Source of the DNA: Aedes albopictus
Lineage: Eukaryota; Arthropoda; Insecta; Diptera; Culicidae
Direction: 5' to 3'
Assembly: GCF_035046485.1 (NCBI RefSeq)
Contig: NC_085138.1
Coordinates: forward strand, 95,769,766 to 95,833,765
DNA length: 64,000 nucleotides
Under the pieces are notes generated by a model. It saw nothing but the letters and a program-made list of their open reading frames with translations, had not been told where the DNA came from and made no database searches. The position numbers and the translations under genes are program-made. Shown one piece after another: positions 11,108 through 20,786 of this stretch. Each line of letters opens with the position of its first letter. Positions within the stretch are counted from its first letter, which is position 1.

Positions 11108-11300
11108 TTTGTTACCCTCCCCTACTCGGCACAATTCCTCTCGACACTCAGGCGGCGTCGCCGGTGGAGAAAATTCCGATTCGGCACAATTTATCGCACA
11201 AGATCTCACCGCTGCGTCGTTTAGAGGAAATTTAACCGCTATCAGGTGTGTATCGGTCGCCTTCGCTGGCTGACGGACTGGTTGGCTGGATACCGGCGGC
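11108..11300 (+). other. Candidate exon, frame ambiguous
   Basis: A good acceptor (T-rich tract then ttctcag, ending 11107) precedes a GC-rich stretch. One frame runs open from 11110 to a TAA at 11233-11235 with GC-rich third positions (about 60%). A second frame reaches a donor-like cag|gtgtgt at 11245/11246. Because at least two plus frames and one minus frame are open, coding status is not established. No domain is recognised. It could equally be a GC-rich regulatory or UTR segment. Confidence 0.2.
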
Positions 11301-12110
11301 GCGGTGAGTTCGCTACAGATTTTGATCCGCCCACCCACATTGGGGAGTGGAGGATGAAAGTGGCTACACACACCCGGCTTCGATCATCGCGCTCATTAGG
11401 AAAGGCACAGAGGAGAGCAATACCACCGCATCATCATGCCCCCCCGAGCAGATGGAACGTGATTTATTCTAAGATAAACGGTAGGTTTAAATTTAGGAAC
11501 TTTATGACTATAGTATGGCGATGGGTGGAGGTTTTTTTTTCGGGGGAAAATGTATACGAAGGAACGAAGTAAAATTTTTTAATGGCTTGTTGTTTACGCA
11601 GTTTTTTGATACGTTTGAAGAACCTTTGGAAGAATCTGTGTGCAAATGAAGATATATTTGAAGATCATGTTCAATGTTCCTTTTCGTGGCACTATTGAAT
11701 TGAACAGGATGGAATTTGTTTTTCGTATCCCGATCTATAAACCAGTACATATACCCTCAATTTAAAAATATATATAAAGGCGAGATAGATAGAGATCTAT
11801 CATCAATAGATTTAAAGATATATTTAAAAAAAGGTGAGCTCGTTCCATGTTGATTCTTGTTGATTTGTGATCTTTCGCTCGAAGACAAAAAATAAGAAAA
11901 CTTTTATCTGCCAATGACAACTAATAACTGTTAATGATTCGTCTCTACGCATCGGAAATTGCCAATAAGATTGCAAAGCCGAACGCCCACAAATCGACAA
12001 TCAAGAATTTCATGGTTAATTCACCGATAATCTCTCCAAAAATCTATGTCAGAAGTTTTCAGATCGTTCACACGCCTTATCAAGTGCACCACGACACTTC
12101 TCAAAATTCA
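11301..12110. other. No gene recognised
   Basis: Bases 11300-11460 stay GC-rich and then give way to AT-rich sequence with short 'atata' and 'agatagatag' runs near 11.77 kb. I see no coding exon, TIR element or tandem array. Confidence 0.5.
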
Positions 12111-12111
12111 G

Positions 12112-12141
12112 CCTTCTATTCTATTCTATTCTATTCTAGTG
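12112..12141 (+). repeat. (TTCTA)n microsatellite
   Basis: Five to six consecutive 'ttcta' pentamers ('ctattctattctattctatt'), immediately upstream of a dispersed repeat copy. Confidence 0.9.
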
Positions 12142-12400
12142 CTTGCACAGCCAGTATTGAAAAGCATCCTGGAAATATCAAAATTTCTTCTGATATTTTT
12201 TTTGTCAGCATTAATATTTGCAGCATATCATAGATGTGATACAAATATTAAAATGGCCAGGCCCACTGTGCAGACTATTGGATTGAAAGATAATTCAAAA
12301 ATATAAGGCAATCAGGTTATCCACTTATGAATGACATGATTGGCAAACCTTTTTGAAGTTAATAAAGGAAGAAACGGGGACAACCGTACCAACCGTTTCG
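12140..12400 (+). repeat. Dispersed repeat family D, copy 1
   Basis: The copy shares 'agtattgaaaagcatcctgg', 'gcagcatatca…atatga', 'ggccaggccc…tgcagacta' and 'ggaagaaacg…acaaccgtaccaacc' with sequence at 40255-40985, and part of it with 25618-25760. No ORF and no tRNA-like promoter was found. The class is unknown. This copy lacks the MITE found in the 40-kb copy and so shows the empty site. Confidence 0.75.
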
Positions 12401-12999
12401 GTTTAGGGGAATGATGTTTGAACATAAAATTGTTGGGAGTGGTGCAGCTAAGAAGGTTAATGCACACTCCGTTATAGTTGAGGTCTCTTCTCCTGAGATG
12501 GGGCACAGGCATTTGTCCATGTGTCCTGGCTTTAAAGCCTAGGCTTAAGCGCCATTACTCGCTCTCTGAAACGAGAAAGGAAGAATAATGGTCCCATCCC
12601 CGAATATACAGAAAAAATCACATATAATAAGCACAACCAAAATAGTAAATTTGTACAAATTTGTTATCCTAACAAAGAAACATGAAATGACAATTTCAGA
12701 AAGTCATGTCATGAAAATCTAGAACTTTCTGAACCAAGGTTGAATCTGGCGATTACCGCAACCGGCGCTGTTATTGGTCGTGAGCTTTCCATAACGATGA
12801 ACAAGTAGGCCCTTTCATCGTCACAAGACAAAACGAGCATTCACGTACTTCGTCATGTCATTTTGCAATGATCAAGCGTCATGACGGAAATTTTCATATT
12901 GTTTTGAAATTAAAATTTAGTTCCAACGGTCGTCCTTCAACAAATCATATAAGATTTGTTTCGGTAGTTCCTACAAAAGTTCCGTCGGAAATTTCTGCA
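12401..12999. other. No gene recognised
   Basis: Bases 12480-12600 contain 'gagatggggcacaggcattt' and 'cttaagcgccattactcgct', with the feel of a SINE or LTR fragment, but there is no second copy in the window for comparison. The rest is AT-rich. Confidence 0.4.
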
Positions 13000-13870
13000 C
13001 AATTTTCTAAAACGTTCATTCGAGAATTCATCCTAGAGCTCTTTTGGAGGGACTCTATTGGAGTTAATTCAGAAATTTCTTCTGCATTATCTGAGATTTA
13101 TTCAGGAATTATTTCATCTATAAGAGTTAATTAGAAATTTCCTTCAGGATTTCCTACGGAAATTCCTCCTGACGTTCGATCGGAAATGCCTGCAGCAGCG
13201 CATTCAGAAATTTCTCAAACAGTTTCTTCGGAAAATCCTCCAGGTTTTTCTTCGTCGGTTCCACCATTTGTTTATACGAGAGCTTCTTCAAAAGTTCTTT
13301 CGGAAGCCTCTCTGAACTCTGAAATAGTTCCGGCAATTTTTTTTCTTGAATTCTTAAAGGAACTCCTTCTGGTATTCCTTTAACACAATTACTCGAGCAT
13401 TTCCTTCAAAAGTGCTTTGAAAAATTTTTCCTGTTTCTCCTGCTGTTGGCTGTTTCTAAAAAAAAAGTTCCAACAAGAATTCCTTCAGGATTTCCTTTGT
13501 GGGTTCGTACACAAGTTGATTCAAAAAATTTCTTAATTTTTTTTCTAGGATTCATCCTAGATTCCATCGGCATTGCTGGAAATCATATGGAAATTCATCC
13601 AAAAGTTGATCGGTAAATTTATTTTCTTATATTCCTACAGGAATTACTTCGAAGACTGTACTGGTGTAACTGGTGTTCCCTCCACCAGTTCCATTCAAAT
13701 CCCCCTGGAATCCCTTCAGTAATTAATCCAGTAGTTCCTACGCGAATTTCCTTATTAGTTCCATCGGTCATTTATCTAGAAGTTCTTTCTATAATTACTC
13801 CAGAAGCTCCTTTGCAAATTTCTCCAGAAGTTATTATGATAATTATTCCTGGAGTTCTTTCCTACACATT
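13000..13870. repeat. Degenerate 'aattcctccaggaatt' array
   Basis: Repeated imperfect units such as 'ttcctacggaaattcctcc', 'agaagttctttcggaag' and 'attactccagaagctcctt'. Translation gives Ser/Pro/Glu/Ile-rich pseudo-proteins in several frames, which marks the ORFs here as artefacts. The block ends at the target duplication of the hAT-type MITE. Confidence 0.75.
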
Positions 13871-13879
13871 ACACGTCAT

Positions 13880-14308
13880 CAGAGAAAATAGGTAGAGAAG
13901 CGAAGAGTGAACAGCCGTCTGAACGGCAACACTTTTTCTGTTTTGATTTCGTAACTCGGATGTTGGCAACTGCCGAAAAACAGATTAATCCACCTATCGA
14001 GGGTAGTGTCTTTCTCGTGTACTGCATTAGAAAATGATTTATGCTGTTGATTTATTAACAAGAAATCATCTAAATTGTATACCAAAAAGGATAAATTTTC
14101 GTCAATTTAAGGAATCAATGCTATTTACAGTAATATCCTTGATATTTAAAAATATTGATAAAAAAATGTTTCGAATGATCGCAATACTTATCATGAATTA
14201 TGCGGCAATCGTCAAGGTTTGTTGATTTTGTTCGATAGGATACCAGTTTGACGGTTCGATAAGGTTTTTTTGGCTTCACACTCTTCGCTTCTCTACCTAT
14301 TTTCTCTG
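13880..14308. mobile_element. 429-bp hAT-type MITE
   Basis: Terminal inverted repeats begin cagagaaaataggtagagaa and extend through 'gcgaagagtg' (30 bp, perfect). Both ends are flanked by the 8-bp duplication cacgtcat (13872-13879 and 14309-14316), the size expected for hAT. The interior is AT-rich and short frames there match no transposase. A different family from the 6321-6523 element. Confidence 0.95.
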
Positions 14309-14509
14309 CACGTCATGTAAACTTTATTTTGTCATGTAAACTTCCAGTTGTGATGGTTTACATGATATATCATGTCAATTTGTGTTATAGATCATGTAAA
14401 AACCCAGAGTCATGCTGAATTACATGACATATCACGGAAGTTTACATGATATTCCATGAGATTTACATGACATGTCATGTAAACTTCTGTGAAACCCCAC
14501 GCTCCAATT
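14309..14509. repeat. Cluster of catgtaaa / tttacatg motifs
   Basis: About ten copies of 'tcatgtaaac' or its complement 'tttacatgat' occur within 200 bp in both orientations, making the segment highly self-complementary. It is probably the remains of an inverted-repeat element or of short tandem repeats. The neighbouring hAT MITE chose a 'cacgtcat(gtaa)' site at its left border. Confidence 0.7.
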
Positions 14510-14510
14510 A

Positions 14511-15191
14511 CACTAGTTTACAAAATAAAACGAAAGTCGTGAACTTCTGTCAACGACCAACATTTTTGAAGCGCAATTTAGCGCTGATTTTGAAATCGTG
14601 CCTTAATTTTTTTAAGTAGAACAGTTTTTGAGATTTAGCTCACTATCGAGTTTTACAACTTTTTAAAATATGGAATTTACTAAAATTCAAATATGTTGCG
14701 TTTTGTTGAACCAATTTCAAATCTTTTCCCATAAATTAAGAGCTAAATATAATACCATTCGATCATCTGAATGCAGGTTTTGCGTCAGTTTGATGAAATT
14801 CAAGATGTTGGCGAGTTTTAGGGACGATCTCCTCAAATTTTAGCAAAATTTTCAAAAATATATGAAGAAATGTATTTTTTTTCAATAAGAAAAACAAAAC
14901 TATTTAAAAATTCTTTCTCAATATTTATTTGACGTACCATATGTAGGCGTATTACAGTAAAAAAATTAGCTCAATCGGAGCATTGATTACGGAGAATGAG
15001 ATGTGTGAAGTGAGCGACTTTGCTTTAAAACAGAACAAAAATCGATTTCAAATCATCAACATTGTATGGAAAGTCGAAAAAATTTTCGCTCTAATGTATT
15101 TTTTTTTCCTTCGCGTTTTCGAATTCAGGGCATGATTCTACACCAAAAATGATCATCCGCTTACCGAGTTCAAAAATGCTGTAAACTAGTG
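14511..15191. mobile_element. Possible CACTA-like non-autonomous element
   Basis: The ends are cactagtttaca and its inverse tgtaaactagtg, 681 bp apart. The terminal CACTA is the hallmark of the CACTA/EnSpm superfamily. Flanking triplets are tta and ttc, so a 2-3-bp duplication is possible but imperfect. The interior is AT-rich and has no transposase frame. With only 12-13 bp of TIR, chance cannot be excluded. Confidence 0.5.
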
Positions 15192-15333
15192 TTCTTATGC
15201 ATTATATGTCACAGAAATTTACACTATTTTTTCGATCTGTGTACGAGAATTTTTCGCTTCTAGATTTTATCCATGAATATCTAGAAAAGTTCGGGATGCT
15301 TCGATGAGCTTCTATAAAAATTTCAATGAACCA

Positions 15334-15480
15334 TTTTATGGCTTCGTAGTCGTGCGACTAGTATCACCAAGCAATTAGTCTCATCGTACTGAGGAGCACG
15401 GGTTCGATTCCTACCGCAGGTGTAAGGAAATGTTTCGGTTGTACCACTGCAATGGATGCACTGGGCGTAGAAACATGGGG
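15334..15480 (+). mobile_element. tRNA-derived SINE, diverged copy
   Basis: It begins 'ggcttcgtagtcgtgcga' and carries a clear polymerase III box B (ggttcgattcc at about 15410), followed by 'aaggaaatgtttcggtt'. Head and post-tRNA region resemble the SINE at 45755-45990 ('ggcttcgtggccgtgcgg…ggttcgattccc…ggaaacttttcgt'). No cloverleaf closes, so it is not a tRNA gene. Confidence 0.7.
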
Positions 15481-15654
15481 AAAAGTTTCCAGAATATCTC
15501 CTGGAGGGAACTCGAATGAAGTCCTGGAGGAATTCCCGAAAGAGCTTTTGGAGGAATTCTCTGCAGAACTTCTGGAAGAATTTCGGAAAAAAAAAGTCCT
15601 GGAGAATCTGACGAAGGAACTCTAGCAGGAATTCCCGAAGGAATTAGTGAAGAT
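15481..15654. repeat. Short degenerate 'cctggaggaattc' block
   Basis: Units such as 'cctggaggaattcccgaaag' and 'cttctggaagaatttcgg' form a small island of the dispersed half-palindromic repeat. The 5'-truncated RTE element begins directly after it. Confidence 0.7.
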
Positions 15655-17213
15655 TATTTGCGAAGAATCCAAGAGATTGAAGAGGAAGTTAGTCGGTTGA
15701 AAAACAACGAAGCCACTGGAGCAGATCAACTACCAAGCGAGTTACTAAAACACGGTGGAGAAGCACTGGTGAGAGCACTGCACTGGGTCATTACCAAGTT
15801 TTGGGAGGAGGAAGTATTACCGGAGGAGTGGATGGAAGGTATCGTGTGTCCCGTCTACAAAAAGGGCGACAAGTTGGATTGCGGGAACTATCGTGCGATC
15901 ACACTACTGAGCGCTGCCTACAAGATACTCTCTCAAATTTTATGCCGCCGTCTATCACCGATTGCAAAAGAGTTCGTGGAGCAATATCAGGCTGGATGCA
16001 TGGGTGGACGCGCTACAACGGACCAGATGTTCGCCATCCGCCAGGGGTTGCAGAAATGCCGCGAATACAACGTGCCCACACATCACTTGATCATCGATTT
16101 CAAATCGGCGTATGATACAATCGATCGAGAACAGCTATGGCAGATTATGCACGAATACGGATTCCCGGACAAACTGATACGATTGATCAAGGCGACGATG
16201 GATCGAGTGATGTGCGTAGTTCGAGAATCAGGGACACTCTCGAGTCCCTTTGAATCTCGCAGAGGGTTACGGCTAGGTTATGGTCTTTCGTGCTTGCTGT
16301 TCAACATTGCGTTAGAAGGTGTAATAAGGAGAGCGAGGATAAACACGAGTGGGACGATTTTCACGAAGTTCGTTCAGCTGCTTGGTTTCGCTGATGATAT
16401 TGATATTATAGCTCGTAAATTTGGGACGATGGCGGAAACGTACATCCGACTAAAGAGTGCAGCCAGGCGAATCGGATTAGTCATTAATGTGTCGAAGACA
16501 AAGTACATGATGGCAAAGGGCTCCAGGGAGGAATCTCCGCGCCCGCCACCCCGAATTTCTATCGACGGTGATGAAATCGAGGCGGTTGAAGAATTCGTGT
16601 ACTTGGGCTCACTGGTGACCGCCGACACCGACACCAGCAGAGAAATTCAGAGACGCATTGTGGCAGGAAATCGTGCTTACTTTGGACTCCGCAAAACTCT
16701 CTACGATCGAATAAAGTTCGCCGTAACACGAAGTTAACTATCTACAAAACGCTGATTAGACCGGTCGTCCTCTATGGGCACGACACATGGACCCTACGTG
16801 CAGAGGACCAACGCGCCCTTGGAGTTTTCGAACGGAAGGTGTTGCGTACCATCTACGGCGGAGTGCAGATGGAAGACGGGACTTGGAGATGGCGAATGAA
16901 CCACGAGCTGCATCAGCTGCTGAGAGAACCAACCATCGTCCATACCGCGAAAATCGGGAGGCTACGGTGGGCGGGTCACGTCATCAGGATGTCGGATAGC
17001 AACCCGACTAAAATGGTTCTCGAGAGTCATCCGACCGGTACAAGAAGACGTGGAGCGCAGCGAGCTAGGTGGGTCGACCAAGTGGAGGACGATCTGCGGA
17101 CCCTACGCAGAATGCGGAACTGGAGACAAACAGCCATGGACCGAGTGGAATGGAGGCGGCTACTATGTACAGCAGAGGCCACCCCGGCATTAGCCTGATC
17201 GGTAAGGTAAGGT
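15655..17213 (+). pseudogene. RTE-clade non-LTR retrotransposon, 5'-truncated, RT with frameshift
   Basis: The frame from 15658 encodes a reverse transcriptase with RTE-type order: NNEATGADQLPSELL (residues 16-30), catalytic D147 in IDFKSAYD, and FADD at 244-247. The conserved G-x-RQGD motif is damaged (GLRLGYGLS, 203-211). A single-base loss near 16690-16730 moves the C-terminal part (16839-17198, with RLRWAGHVIRM) into another frame. The apurinic endonuclease domain is missing, so the copy is 5'-truncated. It ends in tandem 'ggtaa' units after 'gcctgatc', a typical RTE tail. Mosquito JAM1-like elements are of this clade. Inactive. Confidence 0.93.
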
Positions 17214-18912
17214 AAGTATCTCTATTGTGGTAAATGTTATCCAAAATTTACGTTTCATGATGATTATGATCTTTTATGATGATTATGATCTTTAATATAA
17301 CGGCCATTTTCAAGAAAATCAGCTCAAATTGAGCTTACCTGCAAATTTCTTACCATATCATCACTAAAATTGTATTGTTTTAACCTTAGTATATTAATTT
17401 CGTACAATACTTGGGATAACAACTCAAAAATTAAGAATGAAAAACTTTTCGAACATTTTTCTTGCGTGACGAAGTAAACTGAGTTCATTAAACAGAAGTG
17501 TACTGCTAGGCTTACTAAATACAAATAGAAAATAACGTTATTCTCAACCATATGCTTTATTTGATCAGTGTTATATGGTTCTTCAGTACATGCATTCTGT
17601 TTAAAAATATGGATCACAGATGAGAAATAAAACTATATATTATCTAAATCTGAATTTTGTATGAGAACTTATTGGACACCGTTAATATCTTTCAGTTAAA
17701 AGAATACAGTTTTTGCGTCAGATTGATGAAAGTCATGTAATTGAAGAGTTTAAAAAATTTCTCAGAAATTGCTCGTTGATCTCGAAAACCCTCTTCTAAG
17801 GGTCCATCAACAATCATTGAAGAAATCATTCACAGACTTTGTCAGTATGTAATGCAACAAGAAACCTGAAAGGAACATCCCAAGCATGTTCAATGAAATG
17901 AAATACCCATGAAAACTTGTTGATATTGCCAAAATTAAAGAATGCACAATGTTTTACATCAATCTTAAATTTGTTTCTCAATCCTGTCAAAGTCTCTCCA
18001 TCCCCAGGGAATTCACGTCGAAATATAAGACGAATACACGGGTACCGAAAATAGAACTCCATCCGCGTGATACCATTACGCACAGGTTTATTCTTAGCCG
18101 GTACGGTCGATTTCAACAAGTAGCGTGTCTACCTGCCCCTGATGTCTCTAAACATACATGTTTGTTGTCAGATACAGTGAACAATAATTATTGCTTCAAG
18201 GTGACTGCAGTGCCTGCCACTGGCTGTGCATTTAATTAGCCGTAAGCAGTTTAAAACAAGACACCCAAGGATTACGCATCGGGCGGTGGGCAGTTTGGAA
18301 ATTGATTTGCAAAGGTGGATTTGATTGTTTGTTTAACTGTGTGTAACTGGGTAAATAAACATCATCGGGTGGTGCGCTACCGGGTTTTTCTTTTCTCAAA
18401 GGTGCCCATTTTTGATTTACGGCGTGGGAAGAAGATGGCCCATTTCGGTTTGTTTACAGGCTTGGGATCGATGTATCTGGTGAGATATTACGGTACCATG
18501 CTGCCCACTTCCATAGGAGTTTTTTCGGCATATCATTTCAGCAGATAATTAAACTCGGCTATTAGCAGGATGCTCTGACAAATTTGATTTTTTTTTTGCC
18601 ACGGTCGCTATGTTGCCATGTCAACTTGTTTAATGGTCGTCATCTTTTATAGTATAACTATTTATATTTCAGCTGAAAGGTATTTAAATCTACCAATCTC
18701 GAAAAAAATTAAAGCATGGAAAAAGAAAAACATTAAGTTAAATAGCAAGTTCGAATAAATATCCGTATAAATTATTACAAATCTTTTCATCAATTATTTG
18801 TTGCATAATTGAAAGACGAAATGAAATATAATTTGCTTTGTGTAAAGAATACATCGTAGGTAAGCATATTTATAATTTTCAAGAATCAAGCATGGGAAAT
18901 AGAACCAAAGTA
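17214..18912. other. No gene recognised
   Basis: At 17257-17292 there is a direct duplication of about 20 bp ('atgatgattatgatctttt'). The rest is unique AT-rich sequence. Bases 18120-18540 are somewhat GC-richer, with short frames but no splice-bounded exon I would defend. It may be intron of the minus-strand gene whose exon lies at 19408-19529. Confidence 0.45.
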
Positions 18913-19127
18913 GGGTATCGCGCCACTTGGGCGGTGGCTTCTATATTCGTCTGTTTTCCACTATAACTCAGTCAATTTTGATCCAATTGACTTGAAATGT
19001 TGTACACGGGTAGATACTATGCCTATCTCACCACATTCCAAAAGTTGTGTCAATTGGTTCAAATTTGACTGAGTTATAGTGGAAAACAGACGAATATAGA
19101 AGCCACCGCCCAAGTGGCGCGATTCCC
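18913..19127. mobile_element. 215-bp foldback MITE, TA target (family F, copy 1)
   Basis: Inverted arms of about 85 bp begin ggg(t/a)atcgcgccacttggg and are flanked by TA (18911-18912, 19128-19129). Arms continue through 'ttctatattcgtctgttttc' and 'taactcagtcaattttga'. The inner arm core is shared with the element at 63162-63355 and a half element near 35.1 kb, although the outer 50 bp differ. Non-coding, Tc1/mariner-like by target. Confidence 0.93.
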
Positions 19128-19330
19128 TATGTATGAAAGTCCCTAACATGGCATGATGAAATGCATCATCATCACGTGTTACGAGCCGGAACCAAATCGC
19201 AATTCCGCACCATGGAATTAACTGACACATACTTCGCCCAGTATCCACTGCATATCTTGCCGATGTTGGTACGGTTGGTGGTGCCCCGTGTAGTGTTAAC
19301 AATGTTTCCAATCACGCAGATGGCTACTGG

Positions 19331-19366
19331 AAGTGAACTGAACTGAACTAAACTGAACCGAACTGA
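19331..19366 (+). repeat. (GAACT)n-like short tandem repeat
   Basis: Seven imperfect pentamers ('gaactgaactgaactaaact…') about 50 bp from the 3' end of the RA-like exon, on its downstream (intron) side. Confidence 0.85.
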
Positions 19367-19407
19367 TATGACAAGCCTTTTTTTGCTCAACCCACACACG
19401 TACGTAC

Positions 19408-19529
19408 CTATGAAAATCTTTCTCCGAATGCATCGGCCACAGCAGCATCACCGAGACGGGTTTCTCGTGGGGCGACAGCCGTCGTTCCTTGCACTCGCCG
19501 GCCACTTCGGCGAGCTCATAGTTGTTGCC
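19408..19529 (-). CDS. Internal exon of a host gene, RA-domain-like peptide
   Basis: On the minus strand a pyrimidine-rich tract (ctcttttctcttccccaaca) ends in the acceptor cag at 19532-19530. An open 122-bp exon follows, then the donor ag|gtacgt at 19408/19407. It encodes 40 codons plus two bases, GC-rich at third positions. The peptide runs GNNYELAEVAGECKERRL, then SPHEKPVSVMLLWP, then MHSEKDFH. The pattern Y-x-L-x-EV…ERRL…E-x-P…LWP resembles the middle of Ras-associating domains (afadin, RADIL, myosin IX type), which bind Ras/Rap GTPases. Which gene it is cannot be decided. The other exons are not recognised here. Confidence 0.72.
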
Positions 19530-19895
19530 CTGTTGTTGGGGAAGAGAAAAGAGATGTGTATGTGGTTAGCAATTAAATTTTTGGTCCATAATATGAGAAA
19601 GGTGATATTGAGTTGTAAGGTAGGCAACATGGAAAACATAATAATTGAAAGTTAATAGCTATCGATTGCAAGCCAGATGAAAAATGTCCCATAGAGCACT
19701 GTACAATAAAGATTGATTCTGTGTGTTTGAACATTTTCATTTTGGGGATTATGAAAAAATGCACGGTCACTGAACTGCTCTAGAATAAATAAAAATAAAA
19801 TACTCCAGCACTTCCTTAAAAGTGCTGTAAATTGTGTGAAATTGTAATTGTATTTTTATACGTAAAAAAAAATGTTACTGAGTCTGAATATAAGC
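19530..19895. other. Probable intron next to the RA-like exon
   Basis: AT-rich sequence upstream (in transcription sense) of the exon acceptor, with several short 'agtgctgtaaattgtgtgaa' motifs. No exon or element is recognised up to the RTE remnant. Confidence 0.4.
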
Positions 19896-19899
19896 TTAA

Positions 19900-20229
19900 T
19901 CAGACCCGGCTCCAGGGGCCGATGACCCTTTTCTGGTTCACAGTTGAATCTTGTCGTTCCTCCGGCATACGAGCTACGCTTCAGCCCACCGCAGCCCGCC
20001 ATGTTGTATTCGCTTCATTATATTTATCTCTTTATGTAGAGGTACTTCATACAATTCGTAGTTCATGCTTTGCCGCCAGTTGCAGTCCTCCAGTTTACCG
20101 CCCAGTATTGTTCGCAGCACTTTTGAACACTCCAAATGCTCTCCGATAAAATTATCTAAACGTCCATGGCCATATGAAGCGACCGGCAGAATCATATTCT
20201 TGTACAACGCGAGTTTTGTCTTTGTTTGC
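19900..20229 (-). pseudogene. Remnant of an RTE-type retrotransposon, C-terminal part
   Basis: Reading leftward, the frame gives TKLALYKNMILPVASYGHG, then EHLECSKVLRTILGG, then MNYELYEV and GGLRWA. These line up in order with the C-terminal region of the 15.65-17.2-kb RTE copy (TKLTIYKTLIRPVVLYGHD, VLRTIYGG, MNHELHQL, GRLRWAGH). After GGLRWA a frameshift leads to a short RMPEERQDST-like remnant. No RT catalytic core, endonuclease or tail. Clearly decayed and more diverged than the other copy, so a different RTE family or a much older insertion. Confidence 0.8.
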
Positions 20230-20391
20230 AGTCTACGGGACTTCAGCTAAATTCGCAGACCGAGAATGTGGTCCACACGTTCGCTTCATAAGCGGTCATG
20301 GGTTCGATTCCAGCCCCGGCACTTGCAATGCTTCGTCAGTTGCTCTTCCCACCGAGAGCAGCTCATACCTGACTCTCTTCAACAGCAGCCA
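20230..20391 (+). mobile_element. tRNA-like SINE fragment
   Basis: A box B-like 'gggttcgattcc' (20300) follows 'cttcataagcggtcat', after which come 'gttgctcttcccaccgagag' and 'tgactctcttcaacagca'. It has a tRNA-derived head but no clear tail. It ends at the target duplication of the next SINE. Confidence 0.5.
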
Positions 20392-20403
20392 CACATCAAC
20401 ATC

Positions 20404-20774
20404 TTCTTCTTCTTTATGGCTCTACGTCCGCACTGGGACTTGGCCTGTCTCGTGTCAATTTAGTGTTCTTTACGCACTCCCACAGTTATTATTTGAGGGG
20501 CTTTCTTTGCCTGCCATTGCATGAATTTGTATATTGTGAGGCAAGTACAATGATACTCTATGCCCAGGGAGTCGAGAAAAGTTTCCCGACCGCAACGGTA
20601 ATCGAAACCGCCGTCTCCGGATTGGCGATCCATAGCCATAACCACGGCGTCTCCCGTTAGCCTAGTGGTTAAGGCTATTTTCTCGACTCGCTTCAAGGCC
20701 AAGGCCCACTGGGGACGTAGAGACATAAAGAAGAAGAAGACGAAGAAGCTATAACCACTAGGCTAACTGGAGAC
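20404..20774 (-). mobile_element. tRNA-derived SINE (family S), minus strand, split by a second SINE
   Basis: The (TTC)n tail at 20404 and the tRNA-like head 'gttagcctagtggttat' at the right end match the full copy at 50209-50481 in reverse. The whole is bounded by the 12-bp duplication cacatcaacatc (20392-20403 and 20775-20786). The head is interrupted by a plus-strand SINE at 20646-20750. The box B region reads 'ggtttcgattacc', so promoter function is probably lost. Possibly of the Feilai type described from Aedes; that name is inferred, not verified. Confidence 0.9.
20646..20750 (+). mobile_element. Internally deleted family-S SINE nested in another SINE
   Basis: It has the head 'gttagcctagtggttaaggc' joined directly to the tail 'aaggcccactggggacgtag' and (GAA)n, so about 160 bp of the body is missing relative to the 50.2-kb copy. 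It sits in the head of the minus-strand SINE between copies of ataaccac (20638-20645 and 20751-20758). The interrupted head reads normally once the insert is removed. Confidence 0.88.
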
Positions 20775-20786
20775 CACATCAACATC

